The notes: generated from the sequence alone by a model not told the origin. Shown: positions 50,120 through 61,010, numbered from the stretch's first letter. The stretch: DNA of 64,000 bases from Escherichia fergusonii ATCC 35469 (GCF_000026225.1 NC_011740.1:3224001-3288000), one strand, 5' to 3'. A program made the numbers and translations.

Positions 50120-53100
50120 ATGTTGTACGATAAATCCCTTGAGAGGGACAACTGTGGTTTCGGCCTGATCGCCCACATAGAAGGCGAACCTAGCCACAAG
50201 GTAGTGCGTACTGCAATACACGCACTGGCCCGCATGCAGCACCGTGGCGCGATTCTCGCCGATGGTAAAACCGGTGACGGTTGCGGCTTGCTGTTACAAA
50301 AACCGGATCGCTTTTTTCGCATCGTTGCGCAGGAGCGAGGCTGGCGTTTAGCGAAAAACTACGCCGTCGGGATGCTCTTCCTGAATAAAGATCCTGAACT
50401 CGCCGCGGCCGCACGCCGCATCGTTGAAGAAGAGCTGCTACGCGAAACCTTGTCGATTGTCGGCTGGCGTGATGTCCCCACCAACGAAGGCGTGCTGGGT
50501 GAAATTGCCCTCTCCTCTCTGCCGCGCATTGAGCAAATTTTCGTTAACGCCCCAGCAGGCTGGCGTCCGCGCGATATGGAGCGCCGTCTGTTTATCGCCC
50601 GCCGCCGCATAGAAAAGCGTCTCGAAGCAGATAAAGACTTCTACGTCTGTAGCCTGTCGAATCTGGTCAATATCTATAAAGGTCTGTGTATGCCGGCGGA
50701 TCTGCCGCGCTTCTACCTGGATCTTGCGGACCTGCGCCTGGAATCAGCCATCTGCCTGTTCCACCAGCGCTTCTCCACTAACACCGTACCGCGCTGGCCG
50801 CTGGCGCAGCCGTTCCGCTATCTGGCGCATAACGGCGAAATCAACACCATTACCGGTAACCGCCAATGGGCGCGCGCCCGTACTTATAAATTCCAGACGC
50901 CGCTGATCCCTGACCTGCACGACGCCGCACCGTTCGTCAACGAAACCGGTTCTGACTCCAGTTCCATGGATAACATGCTGGAACTGCTGCTGGCGGGCGG
51001 GATGGATATCATCCGCGCCATGCGTCTGTTAGTGCCACCCGCCTGGCAGAACAACCCGGATATGGACCCGGAGCTGCGCGCGTTCTTCGACTTTAACTCC
51101 ATGCATATGGAGCCGTGGGATGGCCCGGCGGGGATCGTGATGTCCGATGGTCGTTTTGCCGCCTGTAACCTCGACCGTAACGGTCTGCGTCCGGCGCGCT
51201 ACGTCATCACCAAAGATAAGCTCATCACCTGCGCCTCTGAAGTTGGCATCTGGGATTATCAGCCTGACGAAGTGGTCGAAAAAGGCCGCGTAGGGCCGGG
51301 TGAACTGATGGTGATCGACACCCGCAGTGGGCGCATTCTGCACTCGGCAGAAACCGATGACGATCTGAAAAGCCGCCATCCATATAAAGAGTGGATGGAG
51401 AAAAACGTCCGCCGTTTGGTGCCGTTTGAAGATTTGCCCGATGAAGAAGTGGGTAGCCGCGAACTGGACGACGACACGCTTGCCAGCTACCAGAAACAGT
51501 TTAACTACAGCGCGGAAGAACTGGACTCTGTGATCCGCGTCCTGGGTGAAAACGGTCAGGAAGCCGTCGGTTCGATGGGCGACGACACCCCATTCGCCGT
51601 GCTCTCCAGCCAGCCGCGTATTATTTACGACTACTTCCGTCAGCAGTTTGCCCAGGTCACCAACCCGCCAATCGACCCACTGCGTGAAGCGCATGTTATG
51701 TCGCTCGCCACCAGCATCGGGCGTGAAATGAACGTCTTCTGTGAAGCAGAGGGCCAGGCGCACCGTTTAAGCTTTAAATCGCCGATTCTGCTCTACTCCG
51801 ATTTCAAACAGCTCACGACGATGAAAGAGGAGCACTACCGCGCAAATACGCTGGATATCACCTTTGACGTCACTAAAACCACGCTCGAAGCGACGGTCAA
51901 AGAGCTGTGCGACAAAGCAGAACAGATGGTGCGTAGCGGCACCGTGCTGCTGGTGCTTTCTGACCGGAATATCGCTAAAGATCGCCTGCCGGTTCCGGCT
52001 CCGATGGCGGTTGGCGCGATCCAGACTCGTCTGGTCGATCAAAGCCTGCGTTGCGATGCCAACATCATCGTCGAAACCGCCAGCGCCCGCGACCCGCACC
52101 ACTTCGCCGTGTTGCTGGGCTTCGGCGCGACGGCTATTTATCCGTACCTGGCCTATGAAACGCTGGGCCGCCTGGTAGACACCCACGCGATTGCCAAAGA
52201 TTATCGTACCGTGATGCTCAACTACCGTAACGGCATCAACAAAGGCTTGTACAAAATCATGTCCAAAATGGGCATCTCCACCATCGCGTCTTACCGCTGC
52301 TCGAAACTGTTTGAAGCGGTCGGTCTGCACGATGATGTAGTGGGCCTGTGCTTCCAGGGGGCGGTCAGTCGCATTGGTGGGGCGAGCTTTGAAGACTTCC
52401 AGCAGGATCTGCTGAATCTCTCGAAACGTGCCTGGCTGGCGCGCAAGCCTATCAGCCAGGGCGGCCTGTTGAAATACGTCCATGGCGGAGAATACCACGC
52501 CTACAACCCGGACGTCGTACGCACACTGCAACAGGCGGTACAGAGTGGCGAGTACAGCGACTATCAGGAATACGCAAAGCTGGTTAATGAGCGTCCGGCA
52601 ACCACACTGCGCGATCTGCTGGCGATTACACCGGGTGAAAACGCGGTCAACATTGCTGATGTTGAACCGGCAAGCGAACTGTTTAAACGCTTCGATACCG
52701 CCGCGATGTCTATCGGCGCGTTAAGCCCGGAAGCCCACGAGGCGCTGGCGGAAGCGATGAACAGCATCGGCGGTAACTCGAACTCTGGTGAAGGGGGTGA
52801 AGATCCGGCGCGCTACGGCACTAACAAAGTGTCGCGCATCAAGCAGGTGGCTTCTGGTCGCTTCGGTGTTACTCCGGCGTACCTGGTCAATGCTGACGTC
52901 ATTCAGATTAAAGTCGCCCAGGGCGCGAAGCCGGGCGAAGGCGGTCAGTTGCCGGGCGACAAAGTCACTCCTTACATCGCCAAACTGCGCTATTCGGTGC
53001 CCGGAGTGACGCTGATCTCTCCGCCGCCGCACCATGATATCTACTCTATCGAGGACTTAGCGCAGCTCATTTTCGACCTCAAGCAGGTTAACCCGAAAGC

Positions 53101-54580
53101 GATGATCTCCGTGAAGCTGGTGTCCGAACCGGGCGTTGGCACCATCGCCACGGGTGTAGCGAAAGCTTATGCCGATTTAATCACCATCGCAGGCTATGAC
53201 GGCGGCACTGGCGCAAGTCCGCTTTCATCGGTGAAATACGCAGGCTGTCCGTGGGAGCTGGGGCTTGTTGAAACCCAACAGGCGCTGGTTGCCAACGGCT
53301 TGCGTCACAAGATCCGTTTGCAGGTCGATGGTGGCCTGAAAACCGGCGTCGATATCATCAAAGCGGCGATTCTCGGCGCAGAAAGCTTCGGCTTCGGCAC
53401 TGGCCCGATGGTGGCACTCGGCTGTAAATATCTGCGTATTTGCCATCTGAACAACTGCGCCACGGGTGTAGCAACTCAGGATGACAAGCTGCGTAAGAAT
53501 CACTATCACGGCCTGCCGTTCAAAGTGACCAACTACTTTGAGTTTATCGCCCGTGAAACCCGCGAGCTGATGGCACAGCTGGGCGTAACGCGTCTGGTGG
53601 ATCTGATTGGTCGCACCGACCTGCTGAAAGAGCTGGACGGTTTCACCGCCAAACAGCAGAAACTGGCGCTGTCGAAGCTGCTGGAGACTGCCGAGCCGCA
53701 TCCAGGTAAGGCGCTCTACTGCACCGAAAACAACCCGCCGTTTGATAACGGCCTGCTGAATGCGCAGTTGCTGCAACAGGCGAAACCGTTTGTTGATGAA
53801 CGCCAGAGCAAAACCTTCTGGTTCGATATTCGCAACACCGACCGTTCTGTTGGCGCGTCGCTTTCAGGCTATATCGCCCAAACGCACGGCGATCAGGGGC
53901 TGGCAGCCGATCCGATCAAAGTGTACTTCAACGGTACCGCAGGCCAGAGCTTCGGCGTGTGGAACGCGGGCGGCGTGGAGCTGTATCTGACGGGCGATGC
54001 TAACGACTATGTTGGTAAAGGCATGGCGGGCGGCTTAATCGCCATTCGTCCTCCGGTTGGCTCAGCCTTCCGCAGCCATGAAGCAAGCATTATCGGCAAC
54101 ACCTGCCTGTATGGCGCGACCGGTGGTCGTCTGTATGCCGCAGGCCGCGCGGGTGAACGATTCGGCGTGCGTAACTCCGGTGCTATCACCGTGGTAGAAG
54201 GCATTGGCGATAACGGCTGTGAATATATGACGGGCGGTATTGTCTGTATTCTGGGTAAAACCGGCGTTAACTTCGGCGCGGGCATGACCGGCGGCTTCGC
54301 TTACGTTCTCGATGAAAGCGGCGATTTCCGCAAACGCGTTAACCCGGAACTGGTCGAGGTCTTAAGCGTTGACTCCCTGGCGATCCATGAAGAGCATCTG
54401 CGTGGTCTTATCACCGAGCATGTTCAGCATACCGGTTCCCAGCGTGGTGAAGAGATTCTGGCTAACTGGTCAACCTTCGCCACGAAATTTGCGCTGGTTA
54501 AACCGAAGTCCAGTGATGTAAAAGCACTGCTGGGTCACCGTAGTCGTAGCGCAGCAGAGTTGCGCGTGCAGGCGCAGTAA
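50120..54580 (+). CDS. gltB: glutamate synthase (NADPH) large subunit GltB
   Basis: GltB converts glutamine plus 2-oxoglutarate to two glutamates with electrons from GltD. I start at the ATG 50120, which follows GGGGGAGG and gives 1486 residues as in E. coli. It encodes MLYDKSLERDN and then the Cys (residue 12) that becomes the N-terminal nucleophile after propeptide removal. An N-terminal amidotransferase domain (about 12-430), central domain, and FMN-binding TIM-barrel synthase domain follow; the last has ISPPPHHDIYSIEDLAQLIF and AGYDGGTGASPL. The 3Fe-4S cysteines lie in GCKYLRICHLNNCATGV, and the C-terminus is a GXGXG beta-helix. Twelve bp before gltD. Confidence 0.98.
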   Translation: MLYDKSLERDNCGFGLIAHIEGEPSHKVVRTAIHALARMQHRGAILADGKTGDGCGLLLQKPDRFFRIVAQERGWRLAKNYAVGMLFLNKDPELAAAARRIVEEELLRETLSIVGWRDVPTNEGVLGEIALSSLPRIEQIFVNAPAGWRPRDMERRLFIARRRIEKRLEADKDFYVCSLSNLVNIYKGLCMPADLPRFYLDLADLRLESAICLFHQRFSTNTVPRWPLAQPFRYLAHNGEINTITGNRQWARARTYKFQTPLIPDLHDAAPFVNETGSDSSSMDNMLELLLAGGMDIIRAMRLLVPPAWQNNPDMDPELRAFFDFNSMHMEPWDGPAGIVMSDGRFAACNLDRNGLRPARYVITKDKLITCASEVGIWDYQPDEVVEKGRVGPGELMVIDTRSGRILHSAETDDDLKSRHPYKEWMEKNVRRLVPFEDLPDEEVGSRELDDDTLASYQKQFNYSAEELDSVIRVLGENGQEAVGSMGDDTPFAVLSSQPRIIYDYFRQQFAQVTNPPIDPLREAHVMSLATSIGREMNVFCEAEGQAHRLSFKSPILLYSDFKQLTTMKEEHYRANTLDITFDVTKTTLEATVKELCDKAEQMVRSGTVLLVLSDRNIAKDRLPVPAPMAVGAIQTRLVDQSLRCDANIIVETASARDPHHFAVLLGFGATAIYPYLAYETLGRLVDTHAIAKDYRTVMLNYRNGINKGLYKIMSKMGISTIASYRCSKLFEAVGLHDDVVGLCFQGAVSRIGGASFEDFQQDLLNLSKRAWLARKPISQGGLLKYVHGGEYHAYNPDVVRTLQQAVQSGEYSDYQEYAKLVNERPATTLRDLLAITPGENAVNIADVEPASELFKRFDTAAMSIGALSPEAHEALAEAMNSIGGNSNSGEGGEDPARYGTNKVSRIKQVASGRFGVTPAYLVNADVIQIKVAQGAKPGEGGQLPGDKVTPYIAKLRYSVPGVTLISPPPHHDIYSIEDLAQLIFDLKQVNPKAMISVKLVSEPGVGTIATGVAKAYADLITIAGYDGGTGASPLSSVKYAGCPWELGLVETQQALVANGLRHKIRLQVDGGLKTGVDIIKAAILGAESFGFGTGPMVALGCKYLRICHLNNCATGVATQDDKLRKNHYHGLPFKVTNYFEFIARETRELMAQLGVTRLVDLIGRTDLLKELDGFTAKQQKLALSKLLETAEPHPGKALYCTENNPPFDNGLLNAQLLQQAKPFVDERQSKTFWFDIRNTDRSVGASLSGYIAQTHGDQGLAADPIKVYFNGTAGQSFGVWNAGGVELYLTGDANDYVGKGMAGGLIAIRPPVGSAFRSHEASIIGNTCLYGATGGRLYAAGRAGERFGVRNSGAITVVEGIGDNGCEYMTGGIVCILGKTGVNFGAGMTGGFAYVLDESGDFRKRVNPELVEVLSVDSLAIHEEHLRGLITEHVQHTGSQRGEEILANWSTFATKFALVKPKSSDVKALLGHRSRSAAELRVQAQ

Positions 54581-54592
54581 GGGGTAGCAACA

Positions 54593-56011
54593 ATGAGTCA
54601 GAATGTTTATCAATTTATCGACCTGCAGCGCGTTGATCCGCCAAAGAAACCGCTGAAGATCCGCAAAATTGAGTTTGTTGAAATTTACGAGCCGTTTTCC
54701 GAAGGTCAGGCCAAAGCGCAGGCTGACCGCTGTCTGTCGTGTGGCAACCCATACTGCGAGTGGAAATGTCCGGTACACAACTACATCCCGAACTGGCTGA
54801 AGCTCGCCAATGAGGGGCGTATTTTTGAAGCGGCAGAACTGTCGCACCAGACTAACACCCTGCCGGAAGTTTGCGGACGTGTCTGCCCACAGGACCGTCT
54901 GTGCGAAGGTTCCTGCACGCTGAACGATGAGTTTGGCGCGGTGACCATCGGCAACATTGAGCGTTATATCAATGATAAAGCGTTCGAAATGGGCTGGCGT
55001 CCGGATATGTCCGGCGTGAAGCAAACCGGTAAAAAAGTGGCGATTATCGGCGCAGGCCCGGCAGGTCTGGCGTGTGCGGATGTCCTGACACGCAACGGTG
55101 TGAAAGCGGTCGTCTTCGACCGTCACCCGGAAATCGGCGGCCTGCTGACCTTCGGTATTCCGGCCTTCAAGCTGGAAAAAGAGGTAATGACGCGCCGCCG
55201 TGAAATCTTCACTGGCATGGGTATTGAATTCAAACTCAATACCGAAGTGGGCCGCGACGTACAGCTGGACGATCTGCTGAGTGATTATGATGCCGTATTC
55301 CTTGGCGTCGGGACTTATCAATCAATGCGTGGCGGACTGGAAAACGAAGACGCCGATGGCGTGTACGCAGCGCTGCCGTTCCTTATCGCCAACACCAAAC
55401 AGTTAATGGGCTTTGGTGAAACCAACGACGAACCGTTTGTCAGCATGGAAGGTAAACGCGTGGTGGTACTTGGCGGTGGCGATACCGCGATGGACTGCGT
55501 ACGCACGTCTGTACGCCAGGGGGCAAAACACGTTACCTGTGCCTATCGTCGTGATGAAGAGAACATGCCGGGTTCCCGCCGCGAAGTGAAAAACGCGCGG
55601 GAAGAAGGTGTTGAGTTCAAATTCAACGTCCAGCCACTGGGTATTGAAGTGAACGGCAACGGCAAAGTCAGCGGCGTGAAAATGGTGCGCACAGAAATGG
55701 GCGAACCGGATGCCAAAGGCCGTCGCCGCGCGGAGATCGTTGCAGGTTCCGAACATATCGTTCCGGCAGATGCGGTGATCATGGCGTTTGGTTTCCGTCC
55801 ACACAACATGGAATGGCTGGCAAAACACAGCGTCGAGCTGGATTCCCAAGGCCGCATCATCGCCCCGGAAGGCAGCGACAACGCCTTCCAGACCAGCAAC
55901 CCGAAAATCTTTGCTGGCGGCGATATCGTCCGTGGTTCCGATCTGGTGGTGACCGCTATTGCCGAAGGTCGTAAGGCGGCAGACGGTATTATGAACTGGC
56001 TGGAAGTTTAA
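54593..56011 (+). CDS. gltD: glutamate synthase (NADPH) small subunit GltD
   Basis: GltD passes electrons from NADPH through FAD and iron-sulfur clusters to GltB. The 472-residue protein has two N-terminal cysteine clusters (CLSCGNPYCEWKCPVH and CGRVCPQDRLCEGSC). Next come the FAD-binding GAGPAGLACADVL (about 152-164), NADPH-binding VVLGGGDTAMDCVRT, and a C-terminal FAD contact AGGDIVRGSDLVVTAI. It ends the operon here: gltF of K-12 is not present downstream. Confidence 0.98.
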   Translation: MSQNVYQFIDLQRVDPPKKPLKIRKIEFVEIYEPFSEGQAKAQADRCLSCGNPYCEWKCPVHNYIPNWLKLANEGRIFEAAELSHQTNTLPEVCGRVCPQDRLCEGSCTLNDEFGAVTIGNIERYINDKAFEMGWRPDMSGVKQTGKKVAIIGAGPAGLACADVLTRNGVKAVVFDRHPEIGGLLTFGIPAFKLEKEVMTRRREIFTGMGIEFKLNTEVGRDVQLDDLLSDYDAVFLGVGTYQSMRGGLENEDADGVYAALPFLIANTKQLMGFGETNDEPFVSMEGKRVVVLGGGDTAMDCVRTSVRQGAKHVTCAYRRDEENMPGSRREVKNAREEGVEFKFNVQPLGIEVNGNGKVSGVKMVRTEMGEPDAKGRRRAEIVAGSEHIVPADAVIMAFGFRPHNMEWLAKHSVELDSQGRIIAPEGSDNAFQTSNPKIFAGGDIVRGSDLVVTAIAEGRKAADGIMNWLEV

Positions 56012-56020
56012 GCTCTGTCC

Positions 56021-56053
56021 CAGCGCCGCCTCCTCAGAAAAGAGTCGGCGCTG
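56021..56053. other. hairpin downstream of gltD
   Basis: A perfect 8-bp inverted repeat (cagcgccg at 56021-56028, cggcgctg at 56046-56053) lies 9 bp after the gltD stop, followed by moderately T-rich sequence. It may act as the gltBD terminator. The rest of 56054-56194 shows no gene. Confidence 0.55.
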
Positions 56054-56194
56054 AAATTCTCCTTTCGTTCTGGAAAGCGCCTCGCATAATCTGAAGAAAA
56101 CCAATGTAATACGCACATCTGGATTGTTACCGGCAGATGCCCGGCGTATAGCTGATTCCATTATTCAACACTGCGCCATATAAAGGGACAGATA

Positions 56195-57322
56195 ATGGAA
56201 TCGCTCTCAGAAGGAACCACAGCAGGCTACCTGCAAATCCACGACGGCATTATTCATCTGGTCGATAGCGCCCGAACGGAAACGGTACGTAGCGTTAACG
56301 CGCTGATGACCGCGACATACTGGGAAATTGGCCGACGAATTGTCGAATTTGAACAAGGTGGCGAGGCCAGAGCAGCTTATGGTGCACAGCTAATCAAGCG
56401 ACTATCAAAGGATTTAAGTCTAAGGTATAAGCGTGGGTTCTCTGCAAAAAACTTACGCCAAATGAGGCTTTTTTACCTCTTTTTTCAACATGTTGAAATT
56501 CGCCAGACAGTGTCTGGCGAATTAACACCATTGGGAATTCCGCAGACACCGTCTGCAGAATTCCCATCGGCAAAGATTTGGCAGACGCTGTCTGCCAAAT
56601 CGTTCCCCCTGCCCTGGTCCACCTACGTCCGTCTACTTTCCGTTAAAAATGCTGACGCCCGCAGCTTTTATGAAAAAGAGACGCTCCGCTGTGGCTGGTC
56701 TGTTCGCCAGCTAGAACGGCAAATTGCGACCCAATTTTATGAGCGAACACTACTGTCACATGACAAATCAGCCATGCTGCAACAACACGCTCCTGCCGAG
56801 ACGCATATTCTTCCGCAACAGGCGATACGCGATCCCTTTGTGCTCGAATTTCTGGAATTGAAAGATGAATACTCAGAATCCGATTTTGAGGAGGCGCTGA
56901 TCAATCACCTGATGGATTTCATGCTGGAACTTGGGGATGATTTTACCTTTGTTGGTCGACAGCGAAGGTTACGCATTGATGACAACTGGTTTCGTGTCGA
57001 TCTGCTGTTTTTCCACCGCCGTTTACGCTGCCTGCTAATCGTCGATCTAAAAGTGGGCAAATTCAGCTATAGCGATGCCGGACAGATGAATATGTATCTC
57101 AACTACGCCAAAGAGCACTGGACGCTACCGGATGAAAATCCGCCCATCGGTCTGGTTCTCTGTGCAGAGAAAGGAGTCGGAGAAGCGCATTATGCTCTGG
57201 CAGGTTTGCCTAACACCGTTCTGGCAAGCGAATATAAGATGCAACTACCTGATGAGAAACGACTCGCAGATGAACTCGTTCGAACACAGGCGGTGCTAGA
57301 GGAAGGCTATAGACGCCGTTAA
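56195..57322 (+). CDS. yhcG: DUF1016/PDDEXK nuclease-family protein YhcG
   Basis: The 375-residue protein has an N-terminal DUF1016 region (about 15-170: ALMTATYWEIGRRIVEFEQGG, GFSAKNLRQMRLFY). Its C-terminal domain is of PDDEXK restriction-nuclease type (about 200-350), with Asp 269 in FRVDLLFF, the D-x-K of LIVDLKVGKF (284-286) and Gln 297. The cellular function is unknown. Residues 103-135 are three copies of QTxS(G/A)(E/K) with the Gln residues exactly 13 apart (104, 117, 130), each encoded by a DNA palindrome. The gene stands alone between gltD and the nan operon, where K-12 has extra fimbrial genes. Confidence 0.92.
   Translation: MESLSEGTTAGYLQIHDGIIHLVDSARTETVRSVNALMTATYWEIGRRIVEFEQGGEARAAYGAQLIKRLSKDLSLRYKRGFSAKNLRQMRLFYLFFQHVEIRQTVSGELTPLGIPQTPSAEFPSAKIWQTLSAKSFPLPWSTYVRLLSVKNADARSFYEKETLRCGWSVRQLERQIATQFYERTLLSHDKSAMLQQHAPAETHILPQQAIRDPFVLEFLELKDEYSESDFEEALINHLMDFMLELGDDFTFVGRQRRLRIDDNWFRVDLLFFHRRLRCLLIVDLKVGKFSYSDAGQMNMYLNYAKEHWTLPDENPPIGLVLCAEKGVGEAHYALAGLPNTVLASEYKMQLPDEKRLADELVRTQAVLEEGYRRR
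56497..56601. repeat. three in-frame palindromes spaced 39 nt apart inside yhcG
   Basis: Copy 1 (56497-56523) has arms aattcgccagaca/tgtctggcgaatt. Copy 2 (56532-56566) has tgggaattc..gcagac-acc-gtctgc..gaattccca with one mismatch. Copy 3 (56575-56601) has gatttggcagac-gct-gtctgccaaatc. All share the core CAGAC-nnn-GTCTG, centred at 56510, 56549 and 56588. The flanks differ between copies yet stay paired within each copy. Confidence 0.95.
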
Positions 57323-57337
57323 TTTCAGCGGTTTCGA

Positions 57338-57362
57338 ATTCTGCAGACAGTGTCTGCAGAAT
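57338..57362. repeat. fourth copy of the yhcG palindrome, in the 3' intergenic space
   Basis: A perfect 12-bp-arm palindrome (attctgcagaca, g, tgtctgcagaat) with the same CAGAC-agt-GTCTG core as the copies inside yhcG lies 15 bp after the yhcG stop and 19 bp before the nanQ stop on the other strand. It could also serve as a transcription end for either gene. Confidence 0.93.
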
Positions 57363-57381
57363 CTTTAAAACGAACTAAGTT

Positions 57382-58714
<1,333 letters not shown>

Positions 58715-58718
<4 letters not shown>

Positions 58719-59404
58719 AGCACCGCCTTTTTCATCGCTGTGTTGTACCACTGACAAATGTGTTCAAGACGCGTGATAGCAGAACCGACCGTCACCGCCC
58801 ATGCACCGTGGCGCATCGCATCCGCCGCCTGAGCAGGCGAGTTGTAACGTCCTTCGGCAATCACCCGACATCCGGCGTCGCTTAATGTTTTTACCAGTGC
58901 CAGGTCTGGCTCTTCTGGCGTTTCAGGCGTGGTATAGCCAGAAAGCGTAGTACCAATAATTTCGGCTCCCAGCTTTTGGCAAGCCAGGCCGTCTTCCGGC
59001 GTTGAACAGTCGGTCATCGCCAGTAAACCGTGATGGTGAATACGCGCCAGTAGTGTTTCAACTGGAACCGGGCGCGGTCGGTCAGTGCCGTCAATCGCGA
59101 TAATATCCGCACCCGCCTGCGCCAGTGCATCAACATCTTCAATATAGGCCGTGATGCGTACCGGAGAATCCTCCAGATCGCGCTTCACAATCCCGATAAT
59201 CGGCACGCTCACCACCGCACGCGTGGCTTGTAGATTTGCCACACCTTCAATGCGAATGGCAACCGCGCCCGCCTGCTCTGCCGCTAATGCCATAGCAGCG
59301 ACGATTTCCGGTTTATCGAGCGGGCTGTCCGGAACCGGCTGGCAGGAGACAATCAGGCCACCGTTAGCAGCGATTTTTTGATCCAATTGTGCAAGTAACG
59401 ACAT
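58715..59404 (-). CDS. nanE: N-acetylmannosamine-6-phosphate 2-epimerase
   Basis: NanE epimerises ManNAc-6-P to GlcNAc-6-P, linking sialic acid breakdown to amino-sugar catabolism. The 229-residue TIM-barrel protein shows LIVSCQPVPDSPLDKPEIVA and VIAEGRYNSPAQAADAMRHGAWAVTVG in shortened form across the family-typical positions. Overlaps nanK (ATGA) and follows nanT after 46 bp containing a hairpin. Confidence 0.97.
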
Positions 59405-59424
59405 ACATCTTCCCTTAGCAAAAG

Positions 59425-59443
59425 GCCCGGTCCAGGACCGGGC
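59425..59443. other. intercistronic palindrome between nanT and nanE
   Basis: The sequence gcccggtccaggaccgggc is a perfect 19-bp palindrome around one base. In RNA it would form a short GC hairpin between nanT and nanE, a likely processing or differential-stability element. Confidence 0.6.
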
Positions 59444-59450
59444 AACAGGA

Positions 59451-60941
59451 TTAACTTTTGGTTTTGACTAAATCGTTTTTAGCGCTGCCAAACGGTACGG
59501 CACCGCTAAATGGTTTGCCGTCGATAGCGTCATGAGTACGCAACGCTTCCGGGCGCAGCCAACGCTGAACGCGGGAAGGCATATCCAGACCAATCAGCAG
59601 GATCACCACAAATGTAAGACTGAACGAAAGCGATCCCAGAGCAGTGCCCAGATCCAGACGTTGAGCGATCAACGCGCCGAGGATTGGGGCCAGTGCACCA
59701 CCCAATGCGCCAACGTTGTAGGTAAAGCCCAGCCCCGCCGCACGCTGGTCGGTATCGAAATAACCGCCGATCAGTTTCGGTAAAATCCCGGAGATGCCCT
59801 GACCAAGCATTTGCTGGAAGAACAGTAACAGACCGAGCACCCAGACGTTTGCACCACCAATTGCAAATACCGGAATAATCAACAGTTGCGAGGCCAACAG
59901 GCTACAAACGTACGCTTTGCGGGTTCCCAGCCAGTCACCGAGGAAGCCACCGACGCAGCAACCCACCGCCGCGCCAAAGCCACTAAAGAACAGCACATTG
60001 GCAACCGTATGCGGGTTATAAGCAAGTTCAGTTTTAAGATACGTTGGCAGCAGAGCCTGAATCGGCCACGAGTAGAGGAAAGCAAATAACACGACCACCA
60101 TCAGCATTACGCCCGTTGGCCAGCGTTTGCCCGTACTCTGCACCATAAAGCTGATAAAGATTGCGGCGCATAACAGCCCGAGAACTGCGACGATTGCGGC
60201 ATTTTGCAGGTTACCGGCGAAGCAGAACCACAGCGCAGTGGCCGCCGCCAGTGTCATCACGATATTGGCGATACGATGTTCACCACGGTAGAGAATATCC
60301 ACCATTGTGCGTACTGGTGCTTTACCTGCGTGTTTCTCTTTCCAGTCTTCCGCTTCCGGGATGTTTTTACGCAGCCAGAGAGCAAAGATGATTGGTAAGA
60401 TGCCGATAAAAAACAATGCACGCCAGCCCCAGAGCGGAACCACCAGGCTGTAGACCTGAGCGGCAACGACGGCACCCACCGAGAAGCCGGAAATCAGAAA
60501 ACCACTGGCTTTGTTACGCAGATGTTTTGGCCAGCTTTCAATGACATAGGTAGCGCTGGAACCGTATTCACCCGCCATCCCCATGCCGATGACCAGACGA
60601 GCAATAAACATGGTGATGTAGCCTGGCGCGAAGCCACAAGCCAGCGTCCCGACCGAGAAGAGAACGATACTGGTGACCATTGCCAGACGACGCCCGTAGC
60701 GGTCACCCATAGCGCCGAGCATCAGGCCGCCGAACCAGCGAGAGATAAAGGCTGCGGAGATCAGACTTGCCGCCTGTACCGTCGTCAGCCCGAATTCACC
60801 TTGTACTTCGGTGAGTACCAGGGCGATTAAAACGAAATCAAAACCGTCAAGCAGATATCCCAACCAGGCAGCGGAAAATGCGCGCCATTGTGCGCGGTTG
60901 AGATGGCGATACCACGGGATATTCTGGGTTGTAGTACTCAT
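59451..60941 (-). CDS. nanT: sialic acid:H+ symporter NanT
   Basis: NanT imports N-acetylneuraminate. The 496-residue major-facilitator protein has the sugar-transporter motif GAMGDRYGRRLAM after the second segment. It has 14 rather than 12 membrane segments, the extra pair lying near residues 225-270. Start at 60941 by homology after a GGGAGACT; a ten-codon extension is unsupported. Between nanA and nanE. Confidence 0.97.
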   Translation of the reverse strand: MSTTTQNIPWYRHLNRAQWRAFSAAWLGYLLDGFDFVLIALVLTEVQGEFGLTTVQAASLISAAFISRWFGGLMLGAMGDRYGRRLAMVTSIVLFSVGTLACGFAPGYITMFIARLVIGMGMAGEYGSSATYVIESWPKHLRNKASGFLISGFSVGAVVAAQVYSLVVPLWGWRALFFIGILPIIFALWLRKNIPEAEDWKEKHAGKAPVRTMVDILYRGEHRIANIVMTLAAATALWFCFAGNLQNAAIVAVLGLLCAAIFISFMVQSTGKRWPTGVMLMVVVLFAFLYSWPIQALLPTYLKTELAYNPHTVANVLFFSGFGAAVGCCVGGFLGDWLGTRKAYVCSLLASQLLIIPVFAIGGANVWVLGLLLFFQQMLGQGISGILPKLIGGYFDTDQRAAGLGFTYNVGALGGALAPILGALIAQRLDLGTALGSLSFSLTFVVILLIGLDMPSRVQRWLRPEALRTHDAIDGKPFSGAVPFGSAKNDLVKTKS

Positions 60942-61010
60942 TGTGAGTCTCCCGCGGTGGGCGATGCCCACACGCTTTGGTATAAAAATTGTAGGGTACA
61001 GATGCGCTTA

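Noticed and set aside
56497..56601. CRISPR-like array in yhcG because of regular 39-nt spacing
   Set aside because: The units are palindromes inside an open reading frame with only three copies and no spacer/repeat structure or cas genes.
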